A stretch of DNA of 5,342 bases from an uncultured Alphaproteobacteria bacterium (GCA_903928755.1 CAIYSH010000489.1:1-5342); one strand, 5' to 3'; counted from the stretch's first letter, positions 1 through 4,900 are shown. Notes: generated by a model not told the origin, from the sequence alone. Program-made: numbers and translations.

Positions 1-360
1 AGAAAAATGCACCGGAATGACAACCAACAGTCTCCACCCGGCATGATCCTTTTACGAGGCCAGCCTGTAAGGGATCATGTTTGCGGGCGCTGGATTGAGG
101 TCAGCATGTCGGCTAATTCAAGGACGATTGATGCAGAAATGGAAGCTTAGCATCCGACCCGGTCACCAGACTTATGACCTTGGGGCGCGCCGCCCTGAAG
201 AACGAACTAATACCTGAAACGGCGACTTGAACAGAGAGCCGAAATCCGAAACCAACCGTAAGGAGGCGCATCTCGACTAAGGCACCCCGCCCCGGACTGA
301 TCTCCTACAGCAAACCCTGGACATACCCGGAAGGGGGAGCCCGGCCTTGCTGCCCAAGGG
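1..360. other. Non-coding stretch downstream of the first pilin gene
   Basis: I find no convincing gene here. The only open frame of note, on the minus strand at 207-398, is rich in Pro, Arg and Ser, has no recognisable motif and overlaps the end of the pilin gene. The stretch holds one strong inverted repeat (42-79, listed separately). Just after the pilin stop codon there is a short 5-bp hairpin (345-349 with 355-359) with no T-run, too weak to call a terminator. The window edge at position 1 shows no obvious truncated gene. Confidence 0.5.
42..79. repeat. Strong inverted repeat (hairpin), function unknown
   Basis: CATGATCC at 42-49 is perfectly complementary to GGATCATG at 72-79. The stem continues inward through a G-T pair (50/71), two A-T pairs (51/70, 52/69) and, past a single bulged T at 53, two more pairs (54/68, 55/67). 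The loop at 56-66 is itself partly self-complementary (AGGC at 57-60, GCCT at 63-66). No T-run follows on either strand, so it is not a standard Rho-independent terminator. It could be a structured RNA element or a protein site. Confidence 0.5.
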
Positions 361-588
361 TCACTGAATGGCACTTGGCTCGTCGGGCATACCCTCAACA
401 GCCACGCCTATCTTGACGAAATTATCAGCTATTCTTTGACCGAATAGGGATATTGTCGCCATGAGCACGACGGCAATAAGCCCCGCCACCACTGCATACT
501 CGACAGCCGTATTACCCTGAGTATTCCAGCTGACGCGTCGGAGCATCCGCGTAAAGACACAAACAGGCCCAATCCGCACTAAACGCAT
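361..588 (-). CDS. Flp family type IVb pilin (prepilin), first copy
   Basis: This is a 75-residue prepilin of the Flp/type IVb class, the subunit of thin adhesive pili assembled by Tad secretion systems. The processing motif is clear: Gly25, then N-T-A-V, then Glu30-Tyr31. The prepilin peptidase (TadV/CpaA type) would cut after Gly25, leaving Glu at +5. A hydrophobic helix follows (about residues 32-50), and the mature protein is about 50 residues with a short polar tail, usual for Flp. The start is uncertain. ATG at 588 has AAGGG directly against it with no spacing. ATG at 546 would give an 11-residue leader but has no clear Shine-Dalgarno sequence. It aligns without gaps to the pilin at 969-1193 across the mature region, including a shared EG-x-PD-x-P tail. 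No tad genes are in view. Family assignment is firm; which pilus it serves is unknown. Confidence 0.9.
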   Translation of the reverse strand: MRLVRIGPVCVFTRMLRRVSWNTQGNTAVEYAVVAGLIAVVLMATISLFGQRIADNFVKIGVAVEGMPDEPSAIQ

Positions 589-968
589 CCCTTGAAAAAC
601 CCTGGCCGGAAAGGCAGGAAGAATCCTCCGATCGATCAGTAACTTCCTAGCAGACCGTATCTGAACAAGATTTGAATCTGCAGAGTAGTTGACGCAGCGG
701 ATCTCGCCTCTGCCAAAGTTCCCGGATCCGACGCCGACAATAACGTCCCAATCATAACTTCAGCTGATCATCATAGCGGCATGGGATCCAGAAATTTCAT
801 GGATGGTCCTTAAATGCGCACCCATGACTGAGGACTTGTCGGCAATTTGATTGCCCCAAGGTCACCCGCTGTGCTCAGAACGGTCTTGCCAATCGGGCTA
901 CACGACTGGATCACTTTCAATCCCTGAAACTCAGGCGATTCTGGCACGGCCGCAGGCAATGCCCGCCA
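589..968. other. Non-coding stretch between the two pilin genes
   Basis: No credible gene is visible in these 380 bases. On the minus strand this must contain the leader and probably the promoter of the first pilin gene. I could not pick out a convincing -35/-10 pair. Two GANTC sites (621-625, 674-678) lie in that upstream region and a third is at 937-941. At 780-826 there is a nested dyad: CATGGG (780-785) faces CCCATG (821-826), and ATCCA (786-790) faces TGGAT (800-804). No degenerate third pilin was found: the minus strand has no EY codon context. Confidence 0.5.
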
Positions 969-1193
969 TTACCTCAGACCCTTTGGCACCGGAACGTCAG
1001 GACTGCCCTCCAGCGCAACGGCGACCTTGGAATACATTCCGGTCATACCCTGTCCAAGGACAGACATCGCCCCGAGCAGAGCAAAACCTATGAGGGCGGC
1101 GATCACCGCGTATTCAATGCCTGTTGCACCCGCAGACTCCCAAACAAGGCAGTTAACCCGCCCCTTGAACCTGCCGTTGGAATTCCCGGACAC
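969..1193 (-). CDS. Flp family type IVb pilin (prepilin), second copy
   Basis: This is a 74-residue prepilin of the Flp class. The leader runs to Gly22. Cleavage before Ala23 puts Glu27 at +5 and Tyr28 at +6, the standard prepilin peptidase signature. A hydrophobic helix follows at about residues 29-48, then a short polar tail containing EGSPDVP, which matches the tail of the neighbouring pilin. The start codon is GTG (1191-1193), supported by AAGGG at 1200-1204 with a 6-base spacing, a better site than the first copy has. The gene lies 133 bases downstream of the carbonic anhydrase gene on the same strand. A probable terminator lies between them, so it likely has its own promoter in 1205-1263. 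Two pilins of the same class in tandem suggest duplication. Whether both are major subunits or one is minor cannot be told. Confidence 0.92.
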   Translation of the reverse strand: MSGNSNGRFKGRVNCLVWESAGATGIEYAVIAALIGFALLGAMSVLGQGMTGMYSKVAVALEGSPDVPVPKGLR

Positions 1194-1263
1194 CGGACAC
1201 CCTTTTCAGACCCGATACTCGTTTAAGACTGGTCTCAGGTCTCACCCCGTCTGCCTAGACCAT

Positions 1264-1284
1264 AAAAATTGAAGCTGCCTTCAA
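1264..1284 (-). terminator. Probable Rho-independent terminator after the carbonic anhydrase gene
   Basis: Read on the minus strand, TTGAAG, a 4-base loop (GCAG) and CTTCAA form a perfect 6-bp stem (1269-1274 with 1279-1284), followed at once by five T residues (1268-1264). It starts 43 bases after the carbonic anhydrase stop codon. The stem is short and has only two G-C pairs, so efficiency may be modest. Placement and T-run make it the likely end of that transcript. Confidence 0.55.
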
Positions 1285-1326
1285 GAATTGCCAGACCGCC
1301 AACTCCAAATCATGGACGATGCAGGA

Positions 1327-1854
1327 TCACAATGCTGCAAGCTCCCGCCTGTATCGACGCCAGTTCTCCACATAGTGCAGGGCACCTCCAGCCAGCATCC
1401 CGGCCTGTGCCTGTGAAATCTCGCGGACAACCTTACCCGGAGCGCCCATGACCAGGGAATTGTCCGGAATTTCCTTGCCTTCGGTGATCAGGCAATTGGC
1501 TCCAATCAGGCAATTCCTCCCGATTTTTGCGCCGTTCAGGATGATGGATCCAATACCCACCAGAGAGTTGTCGCCGATCGTGCAGCCATGCAACATCACC
1601 ATATGACCAACGGTCACATTGGCACCGATTGTCAGGGGAAATCCGGTATCAGTATGCAATACAGATCCATCCTGGACGTTTGAATTCTCGCCGATTTCGA
1701 TAGGGTCATTATCCCCGCGCAAGGTTGCACCCCACCATACTGAAGCATTTTTCTTGAGGATTACATTGCCGATGACGGCAGCATTAGGTGCGATCCAGTA
1801 TTCATCCGCCCCTGGTAGCACCGGAACCGTTGATCCCAATACATAGACACTCAT
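1327..1854 (-). CDS. Gamma carbonic anhydrase family protein (left-handed beta-helix)
   Basis: This 175-residue protein is built of imperfect hexapeptide repeats (patterns such as IGENSN, IGANVT, IGDNSL, IGRNCL) that make a left-handed parallel beta-helix and assemble as a trimer in the family. The three zinc-binding histidines are present: His67 (in LHTDTG), His84 (in VGHM) and His89 (in LHGC). Arg46, Asp48, Gln61 and Asp62 match the conserved active-site set. The loop between the first and second His is short, so the acidic proton-shuttle loop of archaeal Cam is missing. This is the YrdA/PaaY-like branch, where carbonic anhydrase activity varies and some members act as thioesterases. The C-terminal helix is Arg/Tyr rich. 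The start is ATG with GGGG at 1862-1865, 7 bases before it. It is divergent from phoH. Activity is an inference; the fold and metal site are clear. Confidence 0.93.
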   Translation of the reverse strand: MSVYVLGSTVPVLPGADEYWIAPNAAVIGNVILKKNASVWWGATLRGDNDPIEIGENSNVQDGSVLHTDTGFPLTIGANVTVGHMVMLHGCTIGDNSLVGIGSIILNGAKIGRNCLIGANCLITEGKEIPDNSLVMGAPGKVVREISQAQAGMLAGGALHYVENWRRYRRELAAL

Positions 1855-1888
1855 CCGTATGCCCCGTTTCTTGTAATTTCGCGCTTGC

Positions 1889-1903
1889 TTAACCGGTCAT
1901 AAA
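1889..1903. promoter_or_regulatory. CtrA-like box overlapping a Pho-box-like half site
   Basis: TTAA at 1889-1892, seven bases, then TAAA at 1900-1903 is one mismatch from the alphaproteobacterial CtrA consensus TTAA-N7-TTAA. Overlapping it, 1894-1903 (CGGTCATAAA) differs at one base from a PhoB half site (CTGTCATAAA), but the required second half is not present at the right spacing. It lies 35 bases upstream of the carbonic anhydrase start and 266 bases upstream of phoH. Either reading could be chance; I cannot separate them from sequence alone. Confidence 0.25.
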
Positions 1904-2060
1904 CCACGTTAGCATCAGCATAATCAGGCGATTCGAGAGGCGAATTCCTCTCAAATCCATACCGGGTTGATTTTCGGCCCGGACAGTCCCGCAGGACGGA
2001 GTGGTGCGTGTCTCGTTTGTGGTCCGGGCGATCCTCGTCCCGATATCGACCTGAGAAAGG

Positions 2061-2076
2061 AGAGCCCCCGGGCTCT
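2061..2076 (+). other. GC-rich perfect hairpin in the phoH upstream region
   Basis: AGAGCCC (2061-2067) and GGGCTCT (2070-2076) are perfectly complementary around two bases. In RNA this gives a stem of about 6 bp closed by a 4-base loop. No T-run follows on either strand, so alone it is not a terminator. It lies 43 bases upstream of the terminator-like hairpin at 2119-2148 and would be part of the same leader or small RNA if transcription starts further upstream. Confidence 0.45.
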
Positions 2077-2118
2077 TCGCGGCGGCGACTTCGTCTGTTC
2101 ATTCCTATCGATTTCGGA

Positions 2119-2148
2119 GGGCAATCCATTGCGGATTCGCCCTTTTTT
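2119..2148 (+). terminator. Rho-independent terminator / putative attenuator directly before phoH
   Basis: GGGC-AATCC (2119-2127) pairs with GGATT-(C)-GCCC (2133-2142) around a 5-base loop, giving 9 bp with one bulged C (2138), and is followed directly by six T residues (2143-2148). The orientation is plus only: the other side of the hairpin has no T-run on the minus strand. It ends 10 bases before the phoH Shine-Dalgarno sequence. The gene upstream is divergent, so there is no upstream plus-strand gene to end. It is either a leader attenuator of phoH or the 3' end of a small RNA starting within about 1930-2060. Confidence 0.7.
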
Positions 2149-2158
2149 CTTGCCCTCT

Positions 2159-2164
2159 AGGAGG
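2159..2164 (+). promoter_or_regulatory. phoH ribosome binding site (decides the start)
   Basis: AGGAGG is a full match to the anti-Shine-Dalgarno sequence. It is 5 bases from ATG at 2170 but only 2 bases from the in-frame TTG at 2167, so ATG at 2170 is the chosen start. CCTC at 2154-2157 can pair with GAGG at 2161-2164 across a 3-base loop, which could partly mask the site. Confidence 0.75.
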
Positions 2165-2169
2165 CCTTG

Positions 2170-2934
2170 ATGACCAAGCGGATCCTTAAGCGACAGCTGC
2201 GCGAAGGCGCATTTGATGCAAGCCAGTTCGAAGATGATTCAAAAATACGGAGATTGCCGCTTGAACGTTCCTGGTCACCCATGGCGCATCACAATGAGGA
2301 CCGTGAGCAGGGGTATCTGAAAACCATCAAGGCCAAATCCCCCGGACAGGAGTCCCTGATCGCCGCAATCAACGAGAAAAACCTGATCATGGCGCTCGGA
2401 CCGGCGGGCACCGGCAAGACCTATCTGGCCATTGCCAAGGCCGTGGAGGCGCTGGAGGCCGGAAGGGTTGGGCGCATTGTCCTGTCGCGCCCAGCGGTCG
2501 AAGCCGGCGAATCCATCGGCTTCCTGCCTGGAGAGATGGAGGACAAGCTCGCCCCCTATCTTCGCCCTCTCTATGATGCCCTGTCTGACCGGCTGTCCAT
2601 GAAGCGGGTAAGGTGCATGATGGCGGAAGGTTCCATCGAAATCGCCCCCGTCGGATTCATGCGTGGCCGGACGCTGAACAATGCCTTCGTGGTCATCGAC
2701 GAGGCCCAGAACTGCACCTACATGCAGCTCAAAATGCTGCTCACCCGTCTCGGCTGGAATTCTACAATGGTAGTTACGGGCGATCCCAACCAGTCAGACC
2801 TCCTGCCGGGCATTTCGGGCCTGGGCCCCGTTGCCGAAAAGCTGGAAGCCGTCAGCAACATCGCGGTCGTCCGCCTTCAGGACCGGGACATTGTCCGTCA
2901 TCCCCTGGTTGCCGAAATGCTGGGAGTTCTATGA
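2170..2934 (+). CDS. phoH: PhoH family P-loop ATPase
   Basis: This is a 254-residue cytoplasmic P-loop ATPase of the PhoH family. The Walker A motif GPAGTGKT is at residues 77-84 and the Walker B motif VVIDEAQN at 174-181. Other conserved PhoH stretches are LSRP (105-108), the GFLPG-x-x-x-x-K-x-APY-x-RP-x-YD segment (about 117-136), MRGRT (164-168) and TGDPNQ-x-D (203-210). The length and layout match the short E. coli PhoH type (about 260 residues) rather than the longer YbeZ type (about 330-350 residues) encoded next to ybeY, and no ybeY is here. The N-terminal 50 residues are charged and likely not part of the ATPase core. Family members are linked to phosphate starvation in E. coli and to RNA metabolism; the substrate is unproven. 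The start is ATG with AGGAGG 5 bases upstream. A terminator-like hairpin sits just before that site, suggesting control in the leader. The gene is convergent with the DUF3126 gene. Confidence 0.93.
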   Translation: MTKRILKRQLREGAFDASQFEDDSKIRRLPLERSWSPMAHHNEDREQGYLKTIKAKSPGQESLIAAINEKNLIMALGPAGTGKTYLAIAKAVEALEAGRVGRIVLSRPAVEAGESIGFLPGEMEDKLAPYLRPLYDALSDRLSMKRVRCMMAEGSIEIAPVGFMRGRTLNNAFVVIDEAQNCTYMQLKMLLTRLGWNSTMVVTGDPNQSDLLPGISGLGPVAEKLEAVSNIAVVRLQDRDIVRHPLVAEMLGVL

Positions 2935-2947
2935 CCCGGAACGAAAT

Positions 2948-2972
2948 CGGCCCCGATCATGAATCGGGGCCG
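2948..2972. terminator. Convergent hairpin between phoH and the DUF3126 gene
   Basis: CGGCCCCGAT (2948-2957) is perfectly complementary to ATCGGGGCCG (2963-2972) around a 5-base loop, a very stable 10-bp stem. It starts 14 bases past the phoH stop and 32 bases past the DUF3126 stop, so it probably ends both transcripts. On the minus strand it is followed by ATTTCGT; on the plus strand no T-run follows. Its placement between converging genes is the main support for terminator function. Confidence 0.7.
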
Positions 2973-3004
2973 CAGTCGGCTGGTTCAGGCGCTGGCCGCC
3001 GAAA

Positions 3005-3211
3005 TCAGGGCAGATCTTCGGCAAGGATCGCCATTTCAAACATGAAGGAGCCATCGTCGTCCTCATCTTCGAAAACGACGCCGATGAATTCCTCACCGAC
3101 ATAGACCTCAGCAGAGTCTTTCTGCTTGGGTCTCGGCACCAGGGTAATCCGTGCGTTGGCGAATGTGCCGCGCAGGTGCCCCTCGATCTTGCGCATTGCT
3201 CGCTCGTCCAT
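3005..3211 (-). CDS. DUF3126 family protein
   Basis: This 68-residue protein belongs to DUF3126, a small family of unknown function found mostly in Alphaproteobacteria. The recognisable core is PRPKQKDSAEVYVGEEFIGV (26-45), followed by an acidic run (48-53) and the hydrophobic FMFEMAIL strand near the C-terminus. There is no signal peptide or membrane segment, so it is likely cytoplasmic. Length is normal for the family. Two adjacent in-frame starts exist: GTG at 3214 and ATG at 3211. GGGAG at 3219-3223 is 7 bases from the ATG and only 4 from the GTG, so I chose the ATG. It lies 171 bases downstream of cysE on the same strand, a neighbour pairing I recall from other alphaproteobacteria, though no functional link is known. 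A structured leader (3225-3272) sits right before its ribosome binding site. Confidence 0.9.
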   Translation of the reverse strand: MDERAMRKIEGHLRGTFANARITLVPRPKQKDSAEVYVGEEFIGVVFEDEDDDGSFMFEMAILAEDLP

Positions 3212-3224
3212 CACTCGGCTCCCG

Positions 3225-3272
3225 GAGCATGTTCCGATAACTGGGAACCGGTCATCGGTTCATATCATGCTC
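3225..3272 (-). repeat. Nested inverted repeats in the DUF3126 leader
   Basis: GAGCAT (3225-3230) faces ATGCTC (3267-3272), GATA (3236-3239) faces TATC (3263-3266), and GAACCG (3245-3250) faces CGGTTC (3256-3261) around a 5-base loop. Together they make a long imperfect hairpin. An alternative exists: GTTCC (3231-3235) can pair with GGAAC (3244-3248), which uses the same bases as the inner stem. The outer stem begins one base from the DUF3126 Shine-Dalgarno sequence (3219-3223). It could be a leader control element or an operator. Confidence 0.45.
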
Positions 3273-3382
3273 TAAATTTTGAATCAGTGACCTGTCCCTG
3301 GAACGATTCCGCCCAGGGGGAGAAGGCTCCAGGCAAGTCAAATCCTGCCAGACCCTAGACGCAGAAGCCCGGCGAGGAAACC

Positions 3383-4213
3383 TCAGATACCGGTTTCGGT
3401 GAACGCTTCCGCCAGGGTGTGATCCATTTTACGGGCCGGCTCATCACAGGTCGGGCAATTGATGAGCCTGGCCGGAACCCCTGCCGCCGTGCAGCCGGCC
3501 GGCACATCCTTCAGGACAACGGATCCGGACGCCACCTTGGCATAGTCACCGATCGTGATGTTACCCAGCACCTTGGCGCCAGCCCCCAGCAGGACCCCAT
3601 TTCCGATCTTGGGGTGGCGATCACCCCGCTCGGCCCCGGTCCCTCCGAGGGTCACGCCCTGAAGCAATGAGACATCATTCCCGATGACCGCCGTCTCGCC
3701 GATCACAATGCCCGTGCCATGATCCACGAAGACCCCGGACCCGATCCGGGTTGCCGGATGGATATCAACCTGAAAAACCTCGCTGACCCGGCTCTGCAGA
3801 TAGAAAGCGATGGTCTCGCGCCCCTCATTCCACAGCCAGTGCGCAACCCTTTGGGTCTGCAGGGCCTGAAAACCCTTGAAGAAGAGGAAGGGCTGGACAT
3901 AGCCCTTGCACGCCGGATCGCGCTCATAGACGGCGCGCAGGTCAGCTTCAGCAATGGCAACCAGTTCGGGCTTGTTGCGATAGGCCTGGTTTGCCAGTTC
4001 CCGCAGGCTCATGGCCCGCAACTCCTGGTCTCCCAGCTTGCGGGCCAGCTGATAGGACAAGGCATCGCCGAGGTTCTCGTGACTGATCACCACCGCATTC
4101 AGCAGGGAGGCCAGGGCCGGCTCACTCTTGGCCGCACGCTCGGCTTCGTTCCGCAGTGACGCCCAGACAGGGGGGGGCTGGGACGGATCGAGAATTTCCA
4201 GACGCTGGCTCAT
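3383..4213 (-). CDS. cysE: Serine O-acetyltransferase
   Basis: CysE transfers acetyl from acetyl-CoA to L-serine, giving O-acetylserine, the committed step of cysteine synthesis. The 276-residue protein has the normal layout: an N-terminal helical domain (about 1-145) and a left-handed beta-helix of hexapeptide repeats (about 150-248). Catalytic residues line up with E. coli CysE at a constant offset of 7: Asp99 (in RDPA), Asp164-His165 (in FVDHGTG) and His200 (in RHPKIG). The C-terminus ends in Gly-Ile. In the family the terminal Ile inserts into the CysK active site to form the cysteine synthase complex, so complex formation is likely here. An uncommon CPTC pair (Cys252, Cys255) sits between the beta-helix and the tail. 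The start is ATG with GGGAG at 4220-4224, 6 bases upstream. It follows the Nudix gene by 29 bases, probably as one operon. A C8 run lies in codons 13-15. Confidence 0.97.
   Translation of the reverse strand: MSQRLEILDPSQPPPVWASLRNEAERAAKSEPALASLLNAVVISHENLGDALSYQLARKLGDQELRAMSLRELANQAYRNKPELVAIAEADLRAVYERDPACKGYVQPFLFFKGFQALQTQRVAHWLWNEGRETIAFYLQSRVSEVFQVDIHPATRIGSGVFVDHGTGIVIGETAVIGNDVSLLQGVTLGGTGAERGDRHPKIGNGVLLGAGAKVLGNITIGDYAKVASGSVVLKDVPAGCTAAGVPARLINCPTCDEPARKMDHTLAEAFTETGI
4170..4177. repeat. Homopolymer of 8 G (C8 in cysE sense)
   Basis: Eight G residues on the plus strand read as C8 in cysE, spanning codons 13-15 (three prolines). A run this long near the start of a reading frame can slip during replication and switch the frame, or can simply be a sequencing error point. 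The frame is intact as given. Confidence 0.8.
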
Positions 4214-4242
4214 CGTTTTCTCCCGCCTTCACATTCGCCTGA

Positions 4243-4857
4243 TCAGCCTAGCACAATTTGCGCCAGACCTTCAGGCAGGGAACCCTTGTGGGCCATATGG
4301 TAGACCCTCAGCAGCATCGCCACTGTCAGGCTGTCCGTAATATAGCCTGACATGGCGGCATCCATCACTTCACGAAACGGTGCCCGGACCTTGACCAGAT
4401 CTTCGGTATCGTCGCCATGGGCTGTCCCCCCACCCGGTTGAAGGTCAGTTGCCAGATAACAGATGGCCAGTTCGTCACTCACCGAGTTTGAAAGCTGCAG
4501 CCGCATGACCTCCTGCCAGGTTCCGGCCATGAAGCCGGTCTCCTCCAGCAGTTCCCTTTGAGCACCAGCGAGGGGATCTTCATCCAGAGGGCCACCGCCT
4601 TCAGGTATTTCCCAACTGTAGTCCGCAAAGGGCAGCCGGTTTTGCCCGACCATCAGGACGGTGCCATCCTCGAACAGGGGAAGAATTGCCAAAGCCCGGT
4701 TCTTGTAACCCACCAGTCCATAGAGCGCGGGATTGCCGGTTGGGGCTGTCGCCTGGAATTCGGTGACCGAAATCCAGGGGTTATCATAGACCTTACGGCC
4801 AGCCCCCCTCGTCCAGGGCCGACCATGGCTCTGCATCCATTCCGGTTTCTCGCCCAT
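4243..4857 (-). CDS. Nudix hydrolase, ADP-ribose pyrophosphatase-like
   Basis: This 204-residue protein carries a complete Nudix box at residues 87-109: Gly87, Glu93, Arg101-Glu102, Glu105-Glu106, Gly108 and Phe109, with all spacings matching G-x5-E-x7-RE-x-x-EE-x-G-U. The glutamates bind the divalent metals that cut a nucleoside diphosphate linked to another group. The lead-in (RALAILPLFEDG at 54-65, the VGQNR strand at 70-74, then WEIPEG at 82-87) resembles ADP-ribose and nucleotide-sugar pyrophosphatases more than MutT or RppH types, so ADP-ribose is the best guess at substrate; this is inference. No signal peptide is seen. The start at 4857 is followed by a polar segment and has only a weak GGCGAG upstream; Met8 is an alternative start. 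It is the first gene of a likely unit with cysE (29-base gap) and is divergent from the nitroreductase gene across 79 bases that contain a palindrome. Confidence 0.9.
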   Translation of the reverse strand: MGEKPEWMQSHGRPWTRGAGRKVYDNPWISVTEFQATAPTGNPALYGLVGYKNRALAILPLFEDGTVLMVGQNRLPFADYSWEIPEGGGPLDEDPLAGAQRELLEETGFMAGTWQEVMRLQLSNSVSDELAICYLATDLQPGGGTAHGDDTEDLVKVRAPFREVMDAAMSGYITDSLTVAMLLRVYHMAHKGSLPEGLAQIVLG

Positions 4858-4871
4858 GGTCTAGACTCGCC

Positions 4872-4900
4872 TTGCCCGTCTGGAGACGAACCCCTTAAAC
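4872..4900 (+). promoter_or_regulatory. Weak sigma70-like promoter candidate for the nitroreductase gene
   Basis: TTGCCC (4872-4877) and TTAAAC (4895-4900) are 17 bases apart, the ideal spacing. The -35 matches 4 of 6 consensus bases and the -10 only 3 of 6. It points towards the nitroreductase start, and its -10 lies inside the palindrome at 4887-4908, which would suit repression by a bound dimer. It is weak by sequence alone. Confidence 0.3.

Noticed and set aside
207..398. Minus-strand open frame overlapping the 3' end of the first pilin gene
   Set aside because: It has low-complexity composition, no motif and a poor start context, and it overlaps a well-supported gene.
851..1272. Two plus-strand open frames opposite the second pilin
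   Set aside because: They are antisense shadows of the pilin gene with no family resemblance.
1270..1310. Sigma54-like sequence upstream of the second pilin (TGGCA followed by TTGAA on the minus strand)
   Set aside because: The -12 element lacks GC at the required spacing, so it does not meet the TGGCAC-N5-TTGC pattern.
1851..2129. Minus-strand open frame of 92 codons whose stop overlaps the carbonic anhydrase start as ATGA
   Set aside because: The overlap suggests coupling, but the protein is Arg/Asp/Pro rich with no motif, uses many codons rare in the neighbours (ATA, AGA, TTA, ACA), and has no ribosome binding site. It also runs through the phoH leader hairpins.
1967..2170. Plus-strand open frame of 67 codons ending TGATG at the phoH start, a possible leader peptide
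   Set aside because: It starts with TTG without a spaced Shine-Dalgarno, has no recognisable features and crosses the terminator. The stop/start overlap is probably chance, though a coupled leader peptide cannot be fully excluded.
3231..3261. LexA-type SOS box in the DUF3126 leader (several GTTC/GAAC motifs)
   Set aside because: Spacings do not match the alphaproteobacterial GTTC-N7-GTTC form.
3419..4159. Plus-strand and third-frame open frames within cysE
   Set aside because: They are frame shadows of a clearly conserved cysE, with no independent motif or start site.
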